From an uncultured Paludibaculum sp. (GTDB taxonomy: Bacteria; Acidobacteriota; Terriglobia; Bryobacterales; Bryobacteraceae): a stretch of DNA of 64,000 nt. The DNA lies in contig NZ_OY762268.1 in the NCBI RefSeq assembly GCF_963665245.1, positions 186,001 to 250,000 on the forward strand, written 5' to 3'. Positions 54,001-60,024 of this stretch are shown here, one piece after another. Position numbers and translations under genes: made by a program. The notes beneath the pieces were generated by a model. The model saw only the letters and a program-made list of their open reading frames with translations. It was not told the DNA's origin and searched no databases. The stretch's first letter is position 1; every line of letters begins with the position of its first letter.

Positions 54001-54217
54001 CCTACTCGGCGCCGTCCCCATCGCCCTGGGTTATGGAGCCGGCGGCGAAGCCCGTCAGCCCCTCGGCCTGGCCGTAGTCGGCGGGCTGCTGTTCTCGCAG
54101 TTGGTCACGCTGTACCTGACGCCCGTGGTCTACACCTATATGGCTGGCCTGCAGGAACGCCTGCAGCGCCGCAAGGGCGCAACTGCTGTCCAGGAACCCA
54201 TCCCGACCAGCTATTAG
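51089..54217 (+). CDS. RND efflux pump permease 2 (HAE-1 / MdtC-like)
   Basis: The 1042-residue pump is a close paralogue of the preceding gene: 'FIKRPIATSLFMCAIILFGMVAYRSLAVSDLPNVDFPT' and the TM4 motif 'VDDAIVMLENIVRHIEMGE' match nearly position for position. 'YESYIHPLTILSGLPSAGFGALLT' is shared almost unchanged. Such tandem pumps form heterotrimers in E. coli MdtBC (two B, one C). The operon adaptor-pump-pump is the mdtABC layout. No regulator or TolC-like protein is adjacent; the 224 bp divergent spacer upstream may hold the promoter. Confidence 0.95.
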   Translation: MNISELFIKRPIATSLFMCAIILFGMVAYRSLAVSDLPNVDFPTLLVTATLPGANPETMASAVATPMENQFSTIAGLNSMTSVNSLGATQITLEFDLSRSLDGAAVDVQAAITQASRLLPPGMPTPPTFTKVNPADQPILYIALTSTTMPLYTLDEYAETRIAQRISMVSGVAQVQVMGAQKYAVHVQMDPQKLAAHQVGINEIETALKNWNVNLPAGSIIGPQRAFTLQASGQLTNAPAYRPLVVSYRQGTPVRLEELGQVIDGVEDDKTASWFYRHGPGRRAVVLAIQRQPGTNTVAVTDAIKSLMPLFQSELPPSAKMEIFYDRSDTIRESYDDVQFTMVLTLGLVVMVIFLFLRNVSATVIPSLALPFSVIGTFAVMYLLDYSLDNLSMMALILSIGFVVDDAIVMLENIVRHIEMGEEPMAAALKGSKEIGFTIVSMTLSLAAVFIPVLFMGGVLGRLFKEFAVTICVSILISGVVSVTLTPMLCSRFLRAAHHQTKGWFYNTTERFFDGMLRLYDHSLQVVLRFRRATLAVSFVVLIVTGWMFVDIPKGFIPDQDTDQMLVTTEAAQGTSFYQMVNYQQSIAEELQADPNVDSLVSSIGGNTSTTLGGPNFGQMIVHLKPRHERKMLVNEVIDNLRPKLTQYPGMKVYIQNPPAIQIGGQVTKSIYQFSMQSPDKEELYKASRMMEEKIAEMPGLEDVTSNLLVQSPQIHVQIDRDKSAALQINAQQVENALYDAYGPRWVSTIYAPVNEYKVLLELMPKYQADPNALSMLYLKTTGGRLIPLDSVADVTSDTGPQTVNHYGQLPAVTISFNLRPGTSLGDTVTRIQDLAKEQLPPTISTNFQGAAKSFQSSLSNLWLLLVVAILVVYIVLGVLYESYIHPLTILSGLPSAGFGALLTLYLFHMDLNIYAFVGLIMLIGIVKKNAIMQIDFALDAERQQGMTPGEAIYQGCLIRFRPIMMTTMAALLGAVPIALGYGAGGEARQPLGLAVVGGLLFSQLVTLYLTPVVYTYMAGLQERLQRRKGATAVQEPIPTSY

Positions 54218-54222
54218 GTCAG

Positions 54223-54257
54223 TGGGGCGGACTGTCAGTCCTTGCAATACCGCCCCA
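54223..54257. terminator. Hairpin at the convergent end of the RND operon
   Basis: TGGGGCGG (54223-54230) pairs with CCGCCCCA (54250-54257) across a 19 nt loop. It starts 6 bp after the pump-2 stop and overlaps the last codons of the opposing lipoprotein gene. No T run is visible, so termination would be weak or Rho-assisted. Confidence 0.4.
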
Positions 54258-54534
54258 GCAAAGCCCCGCCGTTCAGGCAGCCTTTGTCGTCCAGCGTAAA
54301 GACCTGCGTATCGCCGCCGTTGGTGACCTTCACCTGTTTCCCATCGACGGCAAACGTGCCTTCCTTGGTCATCGTCATGAACGTCAAATCCACCTTCCCG
54401 CCGGATTTGAAATTCAGACTGTCCAGAAACGCCGGCCCATTCGGCTTGTACACGCCGCTCACCCGCGCGCCACAGCCCGCCAGTCCAAAAGCCGCCACAG
54501 CGGCGGCCGCGAACAGAAATCGGTTCTTCGACAT
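54235..54534 (-). CDS. Small lipoprotein of unknown function
   Basis: The 99-residue protein begins 'MSKNRFLFAAAAVAAFGLAGC' with lipobox Cys21. The mature part has 'VSGVYKPNGPAFLDSLNFKSGGKVDLTFM' and 'GTFAVDGKQVKVTNGGDTQVFTLDDKGCL', an alternating pattern suggesting a small beta-barrel. I know no named family for it with certainty. The open frame continues upstream to 54711, but only from 54534 does it read as a lipoprotein. Confidence 0.65.
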   Translation of the reverse strand: MSKNRFLFAAAAVAAFGLAGCGARVSGVYKPNGPAFLDSLNFKSGGKVDLTFMTMTKEGTFAVDGKQVKVTNGGDTQVFTLDDKGCLNGGALLGRYCKD

Positions 54535-54608
54535 CAGCTTCCGATGCTCCCCTCGCTCCACAATGCGCGAAGCGAAGGCGGAAACCGTCACTTGCACGTG
54601 CAATTCCC

Positions 54609-56006
54609 TCAGTTCGTCTCCTCGCACCCCAGTGCCCGCAAAAATGCCCGAGCCTTGTGCCGTGTCTCCTCCAACTCCATGGCTGGGTCGGAACTGGCAG
54701 TGATCCCACACCCGGTCTCGTAGTACACGTGCCTGTCCGCCACCACCGCGGTCCGGATCGCCACCGACAGTTCCGCGGAGCCGTCCATGGAGATCCAGCC
54801 GATGCCGCCCATGCAGGGTCCGCGTCTCCGCTTCTCCTCGGCCAGAGCCACCTCCATTGCGTGGATCTTTGGCGCACCCGAGATGGACGCGGGGGGAAAC
54901 GAGGCCCGCAGCAGGCCCGCCAGCCCTCCGGCATCCTCACGCAGCCGCCCGCTCACCGTGGAAACCGTGTGCATCAGCGTAGGCAGCCGCATGAGTTCCG
55001 CATGCGAATCCACCCGCACCGTTCCAGGCACGCACACCCGGGCCAGATCGTTCCGCACGACATCGACGATCATCGCCAGTTCCGCTCGTTCCTTCACGCT
55101 ATCCAGCAGCTCCGCTGCCAGCCGCGCGTCGTCCTCATTCGAAACGCCCAACGGACGCGTCCCCTTAATCGGGGAGGAACGAACCCGGCCGCCCTGTACT
55201 TGCAGGTAGAGCTCCGGACTGGTCGAAAGCACTGCGCGGCCACCACTCAGCGGCAAGTACGCGCCATACCGCGACGGATTCAATGCACGTAGACGGCGGT
55301 ACAAGTCCCACATATTCTCGGTCCGCAACGGAGCATCCAACCGCCGGCAAAGATTCGTCTGGAACAGCTCTCCCGCGTAGATGCGGTCGACCGTCCGCCC
55401 CACCGCCGCCTCGAACTCCACCGCGCCGGGTGTGCTCGAAACGGGGCCCTCCGACGGCGGTGCGGACTCTATCCTGCCATCCGCCACAGGAGGCTCATCC
55501 GCGCGCGTCTCGCGCCATGCATCCGTCCGGATGTGCGTCCAGCCGCCATCGTGCACCCAGTGCGAATCGTAAAGCGCCAGGTATAGGTCCGGAATCGAAC
55601 CCGACGATGAGGGCAGGGAGGGCAACTGTTCCAGTTCGCCCGCCAGGTCATATCCGAGGAACCCCACCAGCAGAGCGCCCGCCGGACCCGCCCAGGCTGC
55701 CAGAGCGGCCTCCAGCGCCTCGAACCCGCCGGCCTCCATGAGTTCTCCGTTCACCATCAGCGTGCGGCCGGTTACCGCAAGCGTCACCAGGGGCCGTGTG
55801 AACAACCGGCTCGCGCCGCCCGCGGAATCCAGCCAAAGAAACCCCGGCTCCTCGCACAGGGCTTCCGCCACATCCAACGGATCCGCGGTCGACTCCAGAT
55901 GCTCCACATACGTCCGGGCTCCCTTTGCCGCGGCGGGCAGCACCCCATGCAGTCGCCGCACCAACGCTCGCCGCGCTTCCACCCCCGGCCGTTGCCACCA
56001 CGTCAT
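54609..56006 (-). CDS. pabB: Aminodeoxychorismate synthase component I
   Basis: The 465-residue chorismate-utilising enzyme carries 'YAGELFQTNLCRRLDAPL', the 'PIKGTRPLG' motif with the catalytic lysine, 'IVDVVRNDLARVCVPGTV', 'LMRLPTLMHTVSTVSGRL', 'PPASISGAPKIHAMEV' and the C-terminal 'YETGCGITASSDPAMELEETRHKARAF'. This fits aminodeoxychorismate synthase rather than TrpE; TrpE would show a feedback-binding LLES motif, absent here. It starts at the ATG overlapping the pabA stop (ATGA). With pabA it makes 4-amino-4-deoxychorismate for folate. An alternative TrpE-like role cannot be excluded without a search, because trpD is orphaned elsewhere. Confidence 0.87.
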   Translation of the reverse strand: MTWWQRPGVEARRALVRRLHGVLPAAAKGARTYVEHLESTADPLDVAEALCEEPGFLWLDSAGGASRLFTRPLVTLAVTGRTLMVNGELMEAGGFEALEAALAAWAGPAGALLVGFLGYDLAGELEQLPSLPSSSGSIPDLYLALYDSHWVHDGGWTHIRTDAWRETRADEPPVADGRIESAPPSEGPVSSTPGAVEFEAAVGRTVDRIYAGELFQTNLCRRLDAPLRTENMWDLYRRLRALNPSRYGAYLPLSGGRAVLSTSPELYLQVQGGRVRSSPIKGTRPLGVSNEDDARLAAELLDSVKERAELAMIVDVVRNDLARVCVPGTVRVDSHAELMRLPTLMHTVSTVSGRLREDAGGLAGLLRASFPPASISGAPKIHAMEVALAEEKRRRGPCMGGIGWISMDGSAELSVAIRTAVVADRHVYYETGCGITASSDPAMELEETRHKARAFLRALGCEETN

Positions 56007-56566
56007 TGCAGGAACGCCTTCAACAGCGCCGGCCCCTCCGGAGTGAGAAACGACTCCGGATGAAACAGCACTCCCTCCGTTCGCCGGCCCTTCATCCGGC
56101 ACCCCATCACCGTCCCGTCCTCCAGCCACGCCGAAACTTCCAGCCCGGTGGGTATCGAGTCTGGCGCCACCCGCAGGGAGTGGTATCTTGCCGCCTCAAA
56201 GGGATCGGGTAGCCCCGCAAACAATCCCTGTCCGTCGTGAAAGACTCGCGAAGCCTGCCCATGCACCGGCCTGCCCGAGGGCTCCACCCGGGCGCCTGCC
56301 ACCGAGGCGATCACCTGCATCCCCAAGCACACTCCAAGAATCGGGATCCGGCCGGACAATGCCCGCACCACTGCCGGACAAACGCCGGCCCGCTCTGGCC
56401 CAAAGGGCCCAGGCGACAACAGAATCCTGTCTGCTCCGAAGTCCGCTACCTGTTCCAGGGTCACGGCGTCCGAGCGCCAGACCGTGCACTCCGCCCCCAG
56501 CACGGTCAGGGCATGCACCAGATTCCAGGTAAACGAGTCGTAGTTGTCCAAGACCAGCACGCGCAT
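56003..56566 (-). CDS. pabA: Glutamine amidotransferase, aminodeoxychorismate/anthranilate synthase component II
   Basis: The 187-residue class I glutamine amidotransferase begins 'MRVLVLDNYDSFTWNLVHAL'. Catalytic Cys80 lies in 'ILGVCLGMQV', and the His169/Glu171 pair is in 'GVLFHPESFLT'. In-frame starts at 56581 or 56650 add residues outside the family, so I use 56566. It supplies ammonia from glutamine to PabB. TrpG and PabA proteins are often interchangeable, so it may serve tryptophan too. It is coupled to pabB by a 4 bp overlap and diverges from the pentapeptide-repeat gene. Confidence 0.9.
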   Translation of the reverse strand: MRVLVLDNYDSFTWNLVHALTVLGAECTVWRSDAVTLEQVADFGADRILLSPGPFGPERAGVCPAVVRALSGRIPILGVCLGMQVIASVAGARVEPSGRPVHGQASRVFHDGQGLFAGLPDPFEAARYHSLRVAPDSIPTGLEVSAWLEDGTVMGCRMKGRRTEGVLFHPESFLTPEGPALLKAFLQ

Positions 56567-56664
56567 GGGGAGTACCTTCATTATCTCAAGGCCAAGTTGA
56601 CGGCACCGTTCGCTTTCTCCGTGGTCGTCATCGTAGAATTGAGGAGGCAAAGGTACGAATCAGA

Positions 56665-57123
56665 GTGGCGAACCCCGAACATCTCTACACCCTTCAGCAG
56701 GGCATCGACGGCTGGAACAACTGGCGTTCCCGCAACCCGGAAGTCCGCCCGGATTTCAGTGGCGCCGACCTCGTCGGCAGGAACCTGAGCGGAGCCGATC
56801 TCAGCCGCGCCAACCTGCAAGGTGCTGATCTCACCGGTGCCGACTTAACTTGCTGCGACCTGCGCGTCGCCAACCTCACCGGTGCCCGTCTGCCCGCCGC
56901 CATCCTCATCCGCGCCAACCTGGGGCTCGCCGACCTGATTGGAGCGGACCTCCGCGCCGCCAACTTGACCGCAGCTTCGCTCAACGGCGCAAACCTCAGG
57001 CGTGCCGATCTCTCCGAAGCGATCCTGCTCGACACAGACCTCTCCCGCGCACGCCTCATCGACGCCAAACTCAATAAGGCGGAGCTCAAACGGACCGACC
57101 TGCGCGGCACGGTTCTCGTCTAG
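56665..57123 (+). CDS. Pentapeptide-repeat protein
   Basis: The 152-residue protein starts at GTG 56665. A 30-residue N-terminal segment precedes about 20 A(D/N)LxX pentapeptides (about 32-150; 'GADLVGRNLSGADLSRANLQ', 'GADLRAANLTAASLNGANL'). The repeats predict a right-handed quadrilateral beta-helix. Such proteins can mimic DNA (MfpA/Qnr type) or act as scaffolds; which applies is not shown. No signal peptide. It is transcribed divergently from pabA. Confidence 0.88.
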   Translation: MANPEHLYTLQQGIDGWNNWRSRNPEVRPDFSGADLVGRNLSGADLSRANLQGADLTGADLTCCDLRVANLTGARLPAAILIRANLGLADLIGADLRAANLTAASLNGANLRRADLSEAILLDTDLSRARLIDAKLNKAELKRTDLRGTVLV

Positions 57124-57127
57124 TCCC

Positions 57128-57334
57128 CTAACGGATAGCCGGATCGTCGTCCTCGTCGACACTGCGCGGATCCGCCTGCAGATGGTCGGCGGAGTCCTGC
57201 ATGTTCTCCATCCTGTCCACGCACTCGGGGCAGGAATGCAGATGCTGTTCGATCCACACGAGCTCGGCATCATGGTGGATCAAGCCGGTCACGTAGCGTT
57301 CCAGGTCGTTATCGGACAAATGTACATCTTCCAT
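57128..57334 (-). CDS. Small anti-sigma-like zinc-finger protein
   Basis: The 68-residue protein starts at ATG 57334 and shows 'LSDNDLERYVTGLI' followed by the zinc-binding pattern His31/His33-x-Cys35-x-x-Cys38 ('IEQHLHSCPECVDRM'). This is the putative zinc-finger (ZAS-like) motif of anti-sigma factors. The tail is acidic ('DEDDDPAIR') and there is no membrane segment. No sigma factor is adjacent. It follows the DUF5009 gene by 5 bp. Confidence 0.7.
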   Translation of the reverse strand: MEDVHLSDNDLERYVTGLIHHDAELVWIEQHLHSCPECVDRMENMQDSADHLQADPRSVDEDDDPAIR

Positions 57335-57339
57335 ATGGG

Positions 57340-58587
57340 TCACACCTTTAGGAACAATTTGCGCCGGTACATCCAAAGCAGAATCAGCCAGAATGTCAGC
57401 AAAACCGCCGCGCCCTGCAGCAACGGCGTCAGCCCATCGCCCAGGAATCGAAAGACATTCTCACCGAGGTGAATGCGGAACGAGCTCTCAATGAAACCCT
57501 CGAACAGATGGGCGATGAGATAGGCGGCAATCGAGTTCATCCCAATCACCAGCAGTGGGAACGCCCACCGCTTATGGCCCTTCGTCTCAATGGGCCAGCA
57601 GAAACCGGCCAGCATCAGGAAGCAAACGCCTCCACTAAAGAGCGTCCAGGCGGGCGTCCAGATGCGCTTCACAACCGGGCAGATGCCCGCGAAGTGCAGC
57701 AACAATCCACCCGCGACGCAAGCGGCGCCGGCAATCAGAAACTTGCGATAGGGAATCGCTGGAGCCGCGGAGCGCAGCCACCGGCCGGCAATCAGGCCCA
57801 GAATCATCGTGCCCAGGGTCGGGATGAAGCTCAGCGTCAGATACCCGCCGCCGTTGGCGACAAATGGCGTGATCCGGGGAAAGAGATTGAGAAACCACTG
57901 GTCGAAGGCACTGCCCAGGTTGGCGTTCTTGTTCCAATGCGCCATCAAGCCGGTGTAGTTGTGTGCCCAGGTCGCGGGCACACCCACAGCCTGATAGTCG
58001 AAGCTTGCCGACGGTAGCGGATACAGCGCCCAAGCCAGCCAGTAGCCTGCCAGAATCGCGCCAAAGGCACCCCACTGCCACTTCGCATTGCGGAAACCCA
58101 GAAGGAACAGGAGCGGATAGCCTAGTCCGATCTGGGTCAGCGTGTCCTCGAACGTAAAATTCGTGATCTTCGAGTGCGTCGATCGCAGGAAGATCCCCAG
58201 CGCGGCCAGCAGAAACGCCCGCCACACCGCATGTCCGAACATCTTCCCGGCCGTCCCGCCCTTGGCTAGCCTTGCCGCAATCGAGTAAGGCAGCGCCACG
58301 CCTACCAAAAACGAGAATGACGGCTGGATCATGTCGTGCAATGAGCAGCCGGCCCACGGCACATGGTTCTGGTTGTACGCCAGAATCCCCCAGAACCAGC
58401 TCTCCGGATAGGCCCGGTACACGGCGCCCAACCGCAGGACTTCCGCCATCATCAGTAGCATCACGAAACCGCGGTAGGCGTCCACGGCGACATTCCGTGC
58501 CGCCGCCGTCTTCGGTTGTTCCTTGCCGGGACGCGTTGCCGGCGCCGCCGTACTTTCTGCAAAACTGAGCGTGCTTTGATCTTCCAT
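57340..58587 (-). CDS. DUF5009/heparan N-acetyltransferase-like membrane protein
   Basis: The 415-residue protein starts at ATG 58587 behind GAGAGGGA. About ten hydrophobic helices lie between residues 40 and 410. The N-terminal 'RNVAVDAYRGFVMLLMMAEVLRL' and 'WAGCSLHDMIQPSFSFLVGVALPYSIAARLAKG' match the DUF5009/DUF1624 acyltransferase family, related to eukaryotic HGSNAT. Such proteins are thought to transfer acetyl groups to sugars across the membrane. The acceptor is unknown. The downstream zinc-finger gene is probably cotranscribed. Confidence 0.82.
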   Translation of the reverse strand: MEDQSTLSFAESTAAPATRPGKEQPKTAAARNVAVDAYRGFVMLLMMAEVLRLGAVYRAYPESWFWGILAYNQNHVPWAGCSLHDMIQPSFSFLVGVALPYSIAARLAKGGTAGKMFGHAVWRAFLLAALGIFLRSTHSKITNFTFEDTLTQIGLGYPLLFLLGFRNAKWQWGAFGAILAGYWLAWALYPLPSASFDYQAVGVPATWAHNYTGLMAHWNKNANLGSAFDQWFLNLFPRITPFVANGGGYLTLSFIPTLGTMILGLIAGRWLRSAAPAIPYRKFLIAGAACVAGGLLLHFAGICPVVKRIWTPAWTLFSGGVCFLMLAGFCWPIETKGHKRWAFPLLVIGMNSIAAYLIAHLFEGFIESSFRIHLGENVFRFLGDGLTPLLQGAAVLLTFWLILLWMYRRKLFLKV

Positions 58588-58727
58588 GCCGGTCCCTCTC
58601 CTGGAACGCCCCATTCGTAGCATCCATCAGTCTACGGGATTCCCCAACCCGGAAAAAGCCGCCCGATCATCTCCCGCGAGACCCGCCAGAAGTATCAGGG
58701 ATCCATCCCTTTTCCCGTACACTTCTA

Positions 58728-58733
58728 TATAAT
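58728..58733 (+). promoter_or_regulatory. Candidate -10 box of the ferritin-like gene
   Basis: A perfect TATAAT lies 22 bp before the GTG start, in an otherwise GC-rich spacer. The -35 region is poor. An inverted repeat GGGAT-CC-ATCCC (58698-58709) covers the expected -35 position and could bind an activator or repressor. Confidence 0.45.
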
Positions 58734-58755
58734 CGGATGTGAAGAGGTACTTATC

Positions 58756-59247
58756 GTGAATCATCCCAGCGTAGACTTACTAAACCAGGCGGTGGCCGAC
58801 GAGCTCCAGGCCGTCCACCAATACATGTACTTCCACTTCCACCTCGACGACCAGGGCTTCGGCCCGCTGTCCCAACTCTTCAAGCGAACAGCCATCGTCG
58901 AGATGGGGCACGTCGAGACCCTCGCTGACCGCATCCTCTTCCTCAAGGGTGATGTGAACATGGCCGCCGCCGGCCCGGTCGCGGCGATCACCGACCCCGC
59001 CGAGATGCTCTCCAAAGCCATCGAGATGGAACGTCAGAGCGCTAGCGACTACAACAAATCGGCCCAGCAGTGCGGGGCTAGCGCCGATGCCGCCACCAAA
59101 CAGCTCTTCGAAGCCCTCGTCGGCGACGAAGAGGCCCATCAGGACGCCTTCGAAAAGCAGCTCGACAACATCAATCGTTTCGGCCTCAGCTACCTGGCCT
59201 TGCAGTCCTTTGGAGCGCCCTCCGGAGCTCCGCCCGCCGCCAAGTAA
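58756..59247 (+). CDS. Ferritin-like / bacterioferritin-type protein
   Basis: The 163-residue four-helix protein starts at GTG 58756, after GAAGAGG. Di-iron ligand candidates match Bfr: 'ADELQAVHQYMYFHF' (Glu17), 'IVEMGHVETLADRIL' (Glu49, His52), 'SKAIEMERQSASDYN' and 'GDEEAHQDAFEKQL' (Glu and His near 124-127). The C-terminus is Ala/Pro-rich. It likely stores iron or detoxifies peroxide in the cytoplasm. A heme-ligand methionine comparable to Bfr Met52 was not confirmed. The gene stands alone. Confidence 0.85.
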   Translation: MNHPSVDLLNQAVADELQAVHQYMYFHFHLDDQGFGPLSQLFKRTAIVEMGHVETLADRILFLKGDVNMAAAGPVAAITDPAEMLSKAIEMERQSASDYNKSAQQCGASADAATKQLFEALVGDEEAHQDAFEKQLDNINRFGLSYLALQSFGAPSGAPPAAK

Positions 59248-59258
59248 CCCCGCCATTG

Positions 59259-59283
59259 TCCGGGGCCGTCCGTCGGCCCCGGG
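59259..59283. terminator. GC-rich hairpin between ferritin-like and hemolysin III genes
   Basis: CCGGGGCC (59260-59267) and GGCCCCGG (59275-59282) form a perfect 8 bp stem with a 7 nt loop in the 41 bp convergent spacer. There is no T run. It may serve both genes. Confidence 0.45.
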
Positions 59284-59288
59284 ACCCA

Positions 59289-59957
59289 TTACCGTCCCAA
59301 TACCCACCGCCACACCGCGAAGAAGTGGCAAGCACTCCCCGCCAGGACAAAGAGGTGCCACACCGCATGCGAGTACTTCCGGCGCCACGAATAAAAGGCA
59401 ACGCCCAGCGTGTAGCACAACCCGCCAGCCAGCAGCCATAGGAATCCGGTCCAAGGCATCATCTGCAACAACGGTCTGATCGCCACCGCGCCAACCCAGC
59501 CCATCAAGATGTAGACCGAGGTCGACAGCACCTCCATCCGCCCGGTGAAGAAGGCCTTGAACCCAATCCCCAGCACCGCCAACCCCCACACCACGCCAAA
59601 CAATGCCCAACCCCAGGCGCCGTGCAGGGTCACCAGCGTAAACGGTGTGTAGGTTCCGGCAATCAGCAGGTAGATGGAGATGTGGTCAAGAACGCGAAAT
59701 AGCCGCTTCGCGCGTCGGTTCGTCAGTGCGTGGTACAGGGTGGAGAACGTGTAGAGCAGCACCAGGCTGGCGCCGTAGATCGAACAGGCGACAACGCGCA
59801 CGGCCGAGCCGTCCAGTGCAGCCGTGGCAACCATCACCACCAGTCCAGCCACGCTCAGCAGCGCGCCGGCCCCATGCGTGACGCTGTTGGCAATCTCCTC
59901 GCCCAGAGTCAATTCGGCGTGAACCGCCACATCCCGGATCTCATCCACACGTGGCAT
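59289..59957 (-). CDS. Hemolysin III / PAQR-family membrane protein
   Basis: The 222-residue protein has seven hydrophobic helices. 'LGEEIANSVTHGAGALLSVAGL', 'FSTLYHALTNRRAKRLFRVLDHISIYLLIAGTYTPF' and 'WHLFVLAGSACHFFAV' carry the conserved Asp/Ser/His residues of the PAQR/HlyIII (YqfA) family, now viewed as membrane hydrolases. I start at ATG 59957 ('MPRVDEIRDV'); an in-frame ATG 16 codons earlier is less likely. Confidence 0.88.
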   Translation of the reverse strand: MPRVDEIRDVAVHAELTLGEEIANSVTHGAGALLSVAGLVVMVATAALDGSAVRVVACSIYGASLVLLYTFSTLYHALTNRRAKRLFRVLDHISIYLLIAGTYTPFTLVTLHGAWGWALFGVVWGLAVLGIGFKAFFTGRMEVLSTSVYILMGWVGAVAIRPLLQMMPWTGFLWLLAGGLCYTLGVAFYSWRRKYSHAVWHLFVLAGSACHFFAVWRWVLGR

Positions 59958-60024
59958 ACCACTATCTTCGCTCTCCGCGGACCCTGCGGGCCGTGCCGCG
60001 CGCAATTCACGACGCGAGGGCGGA

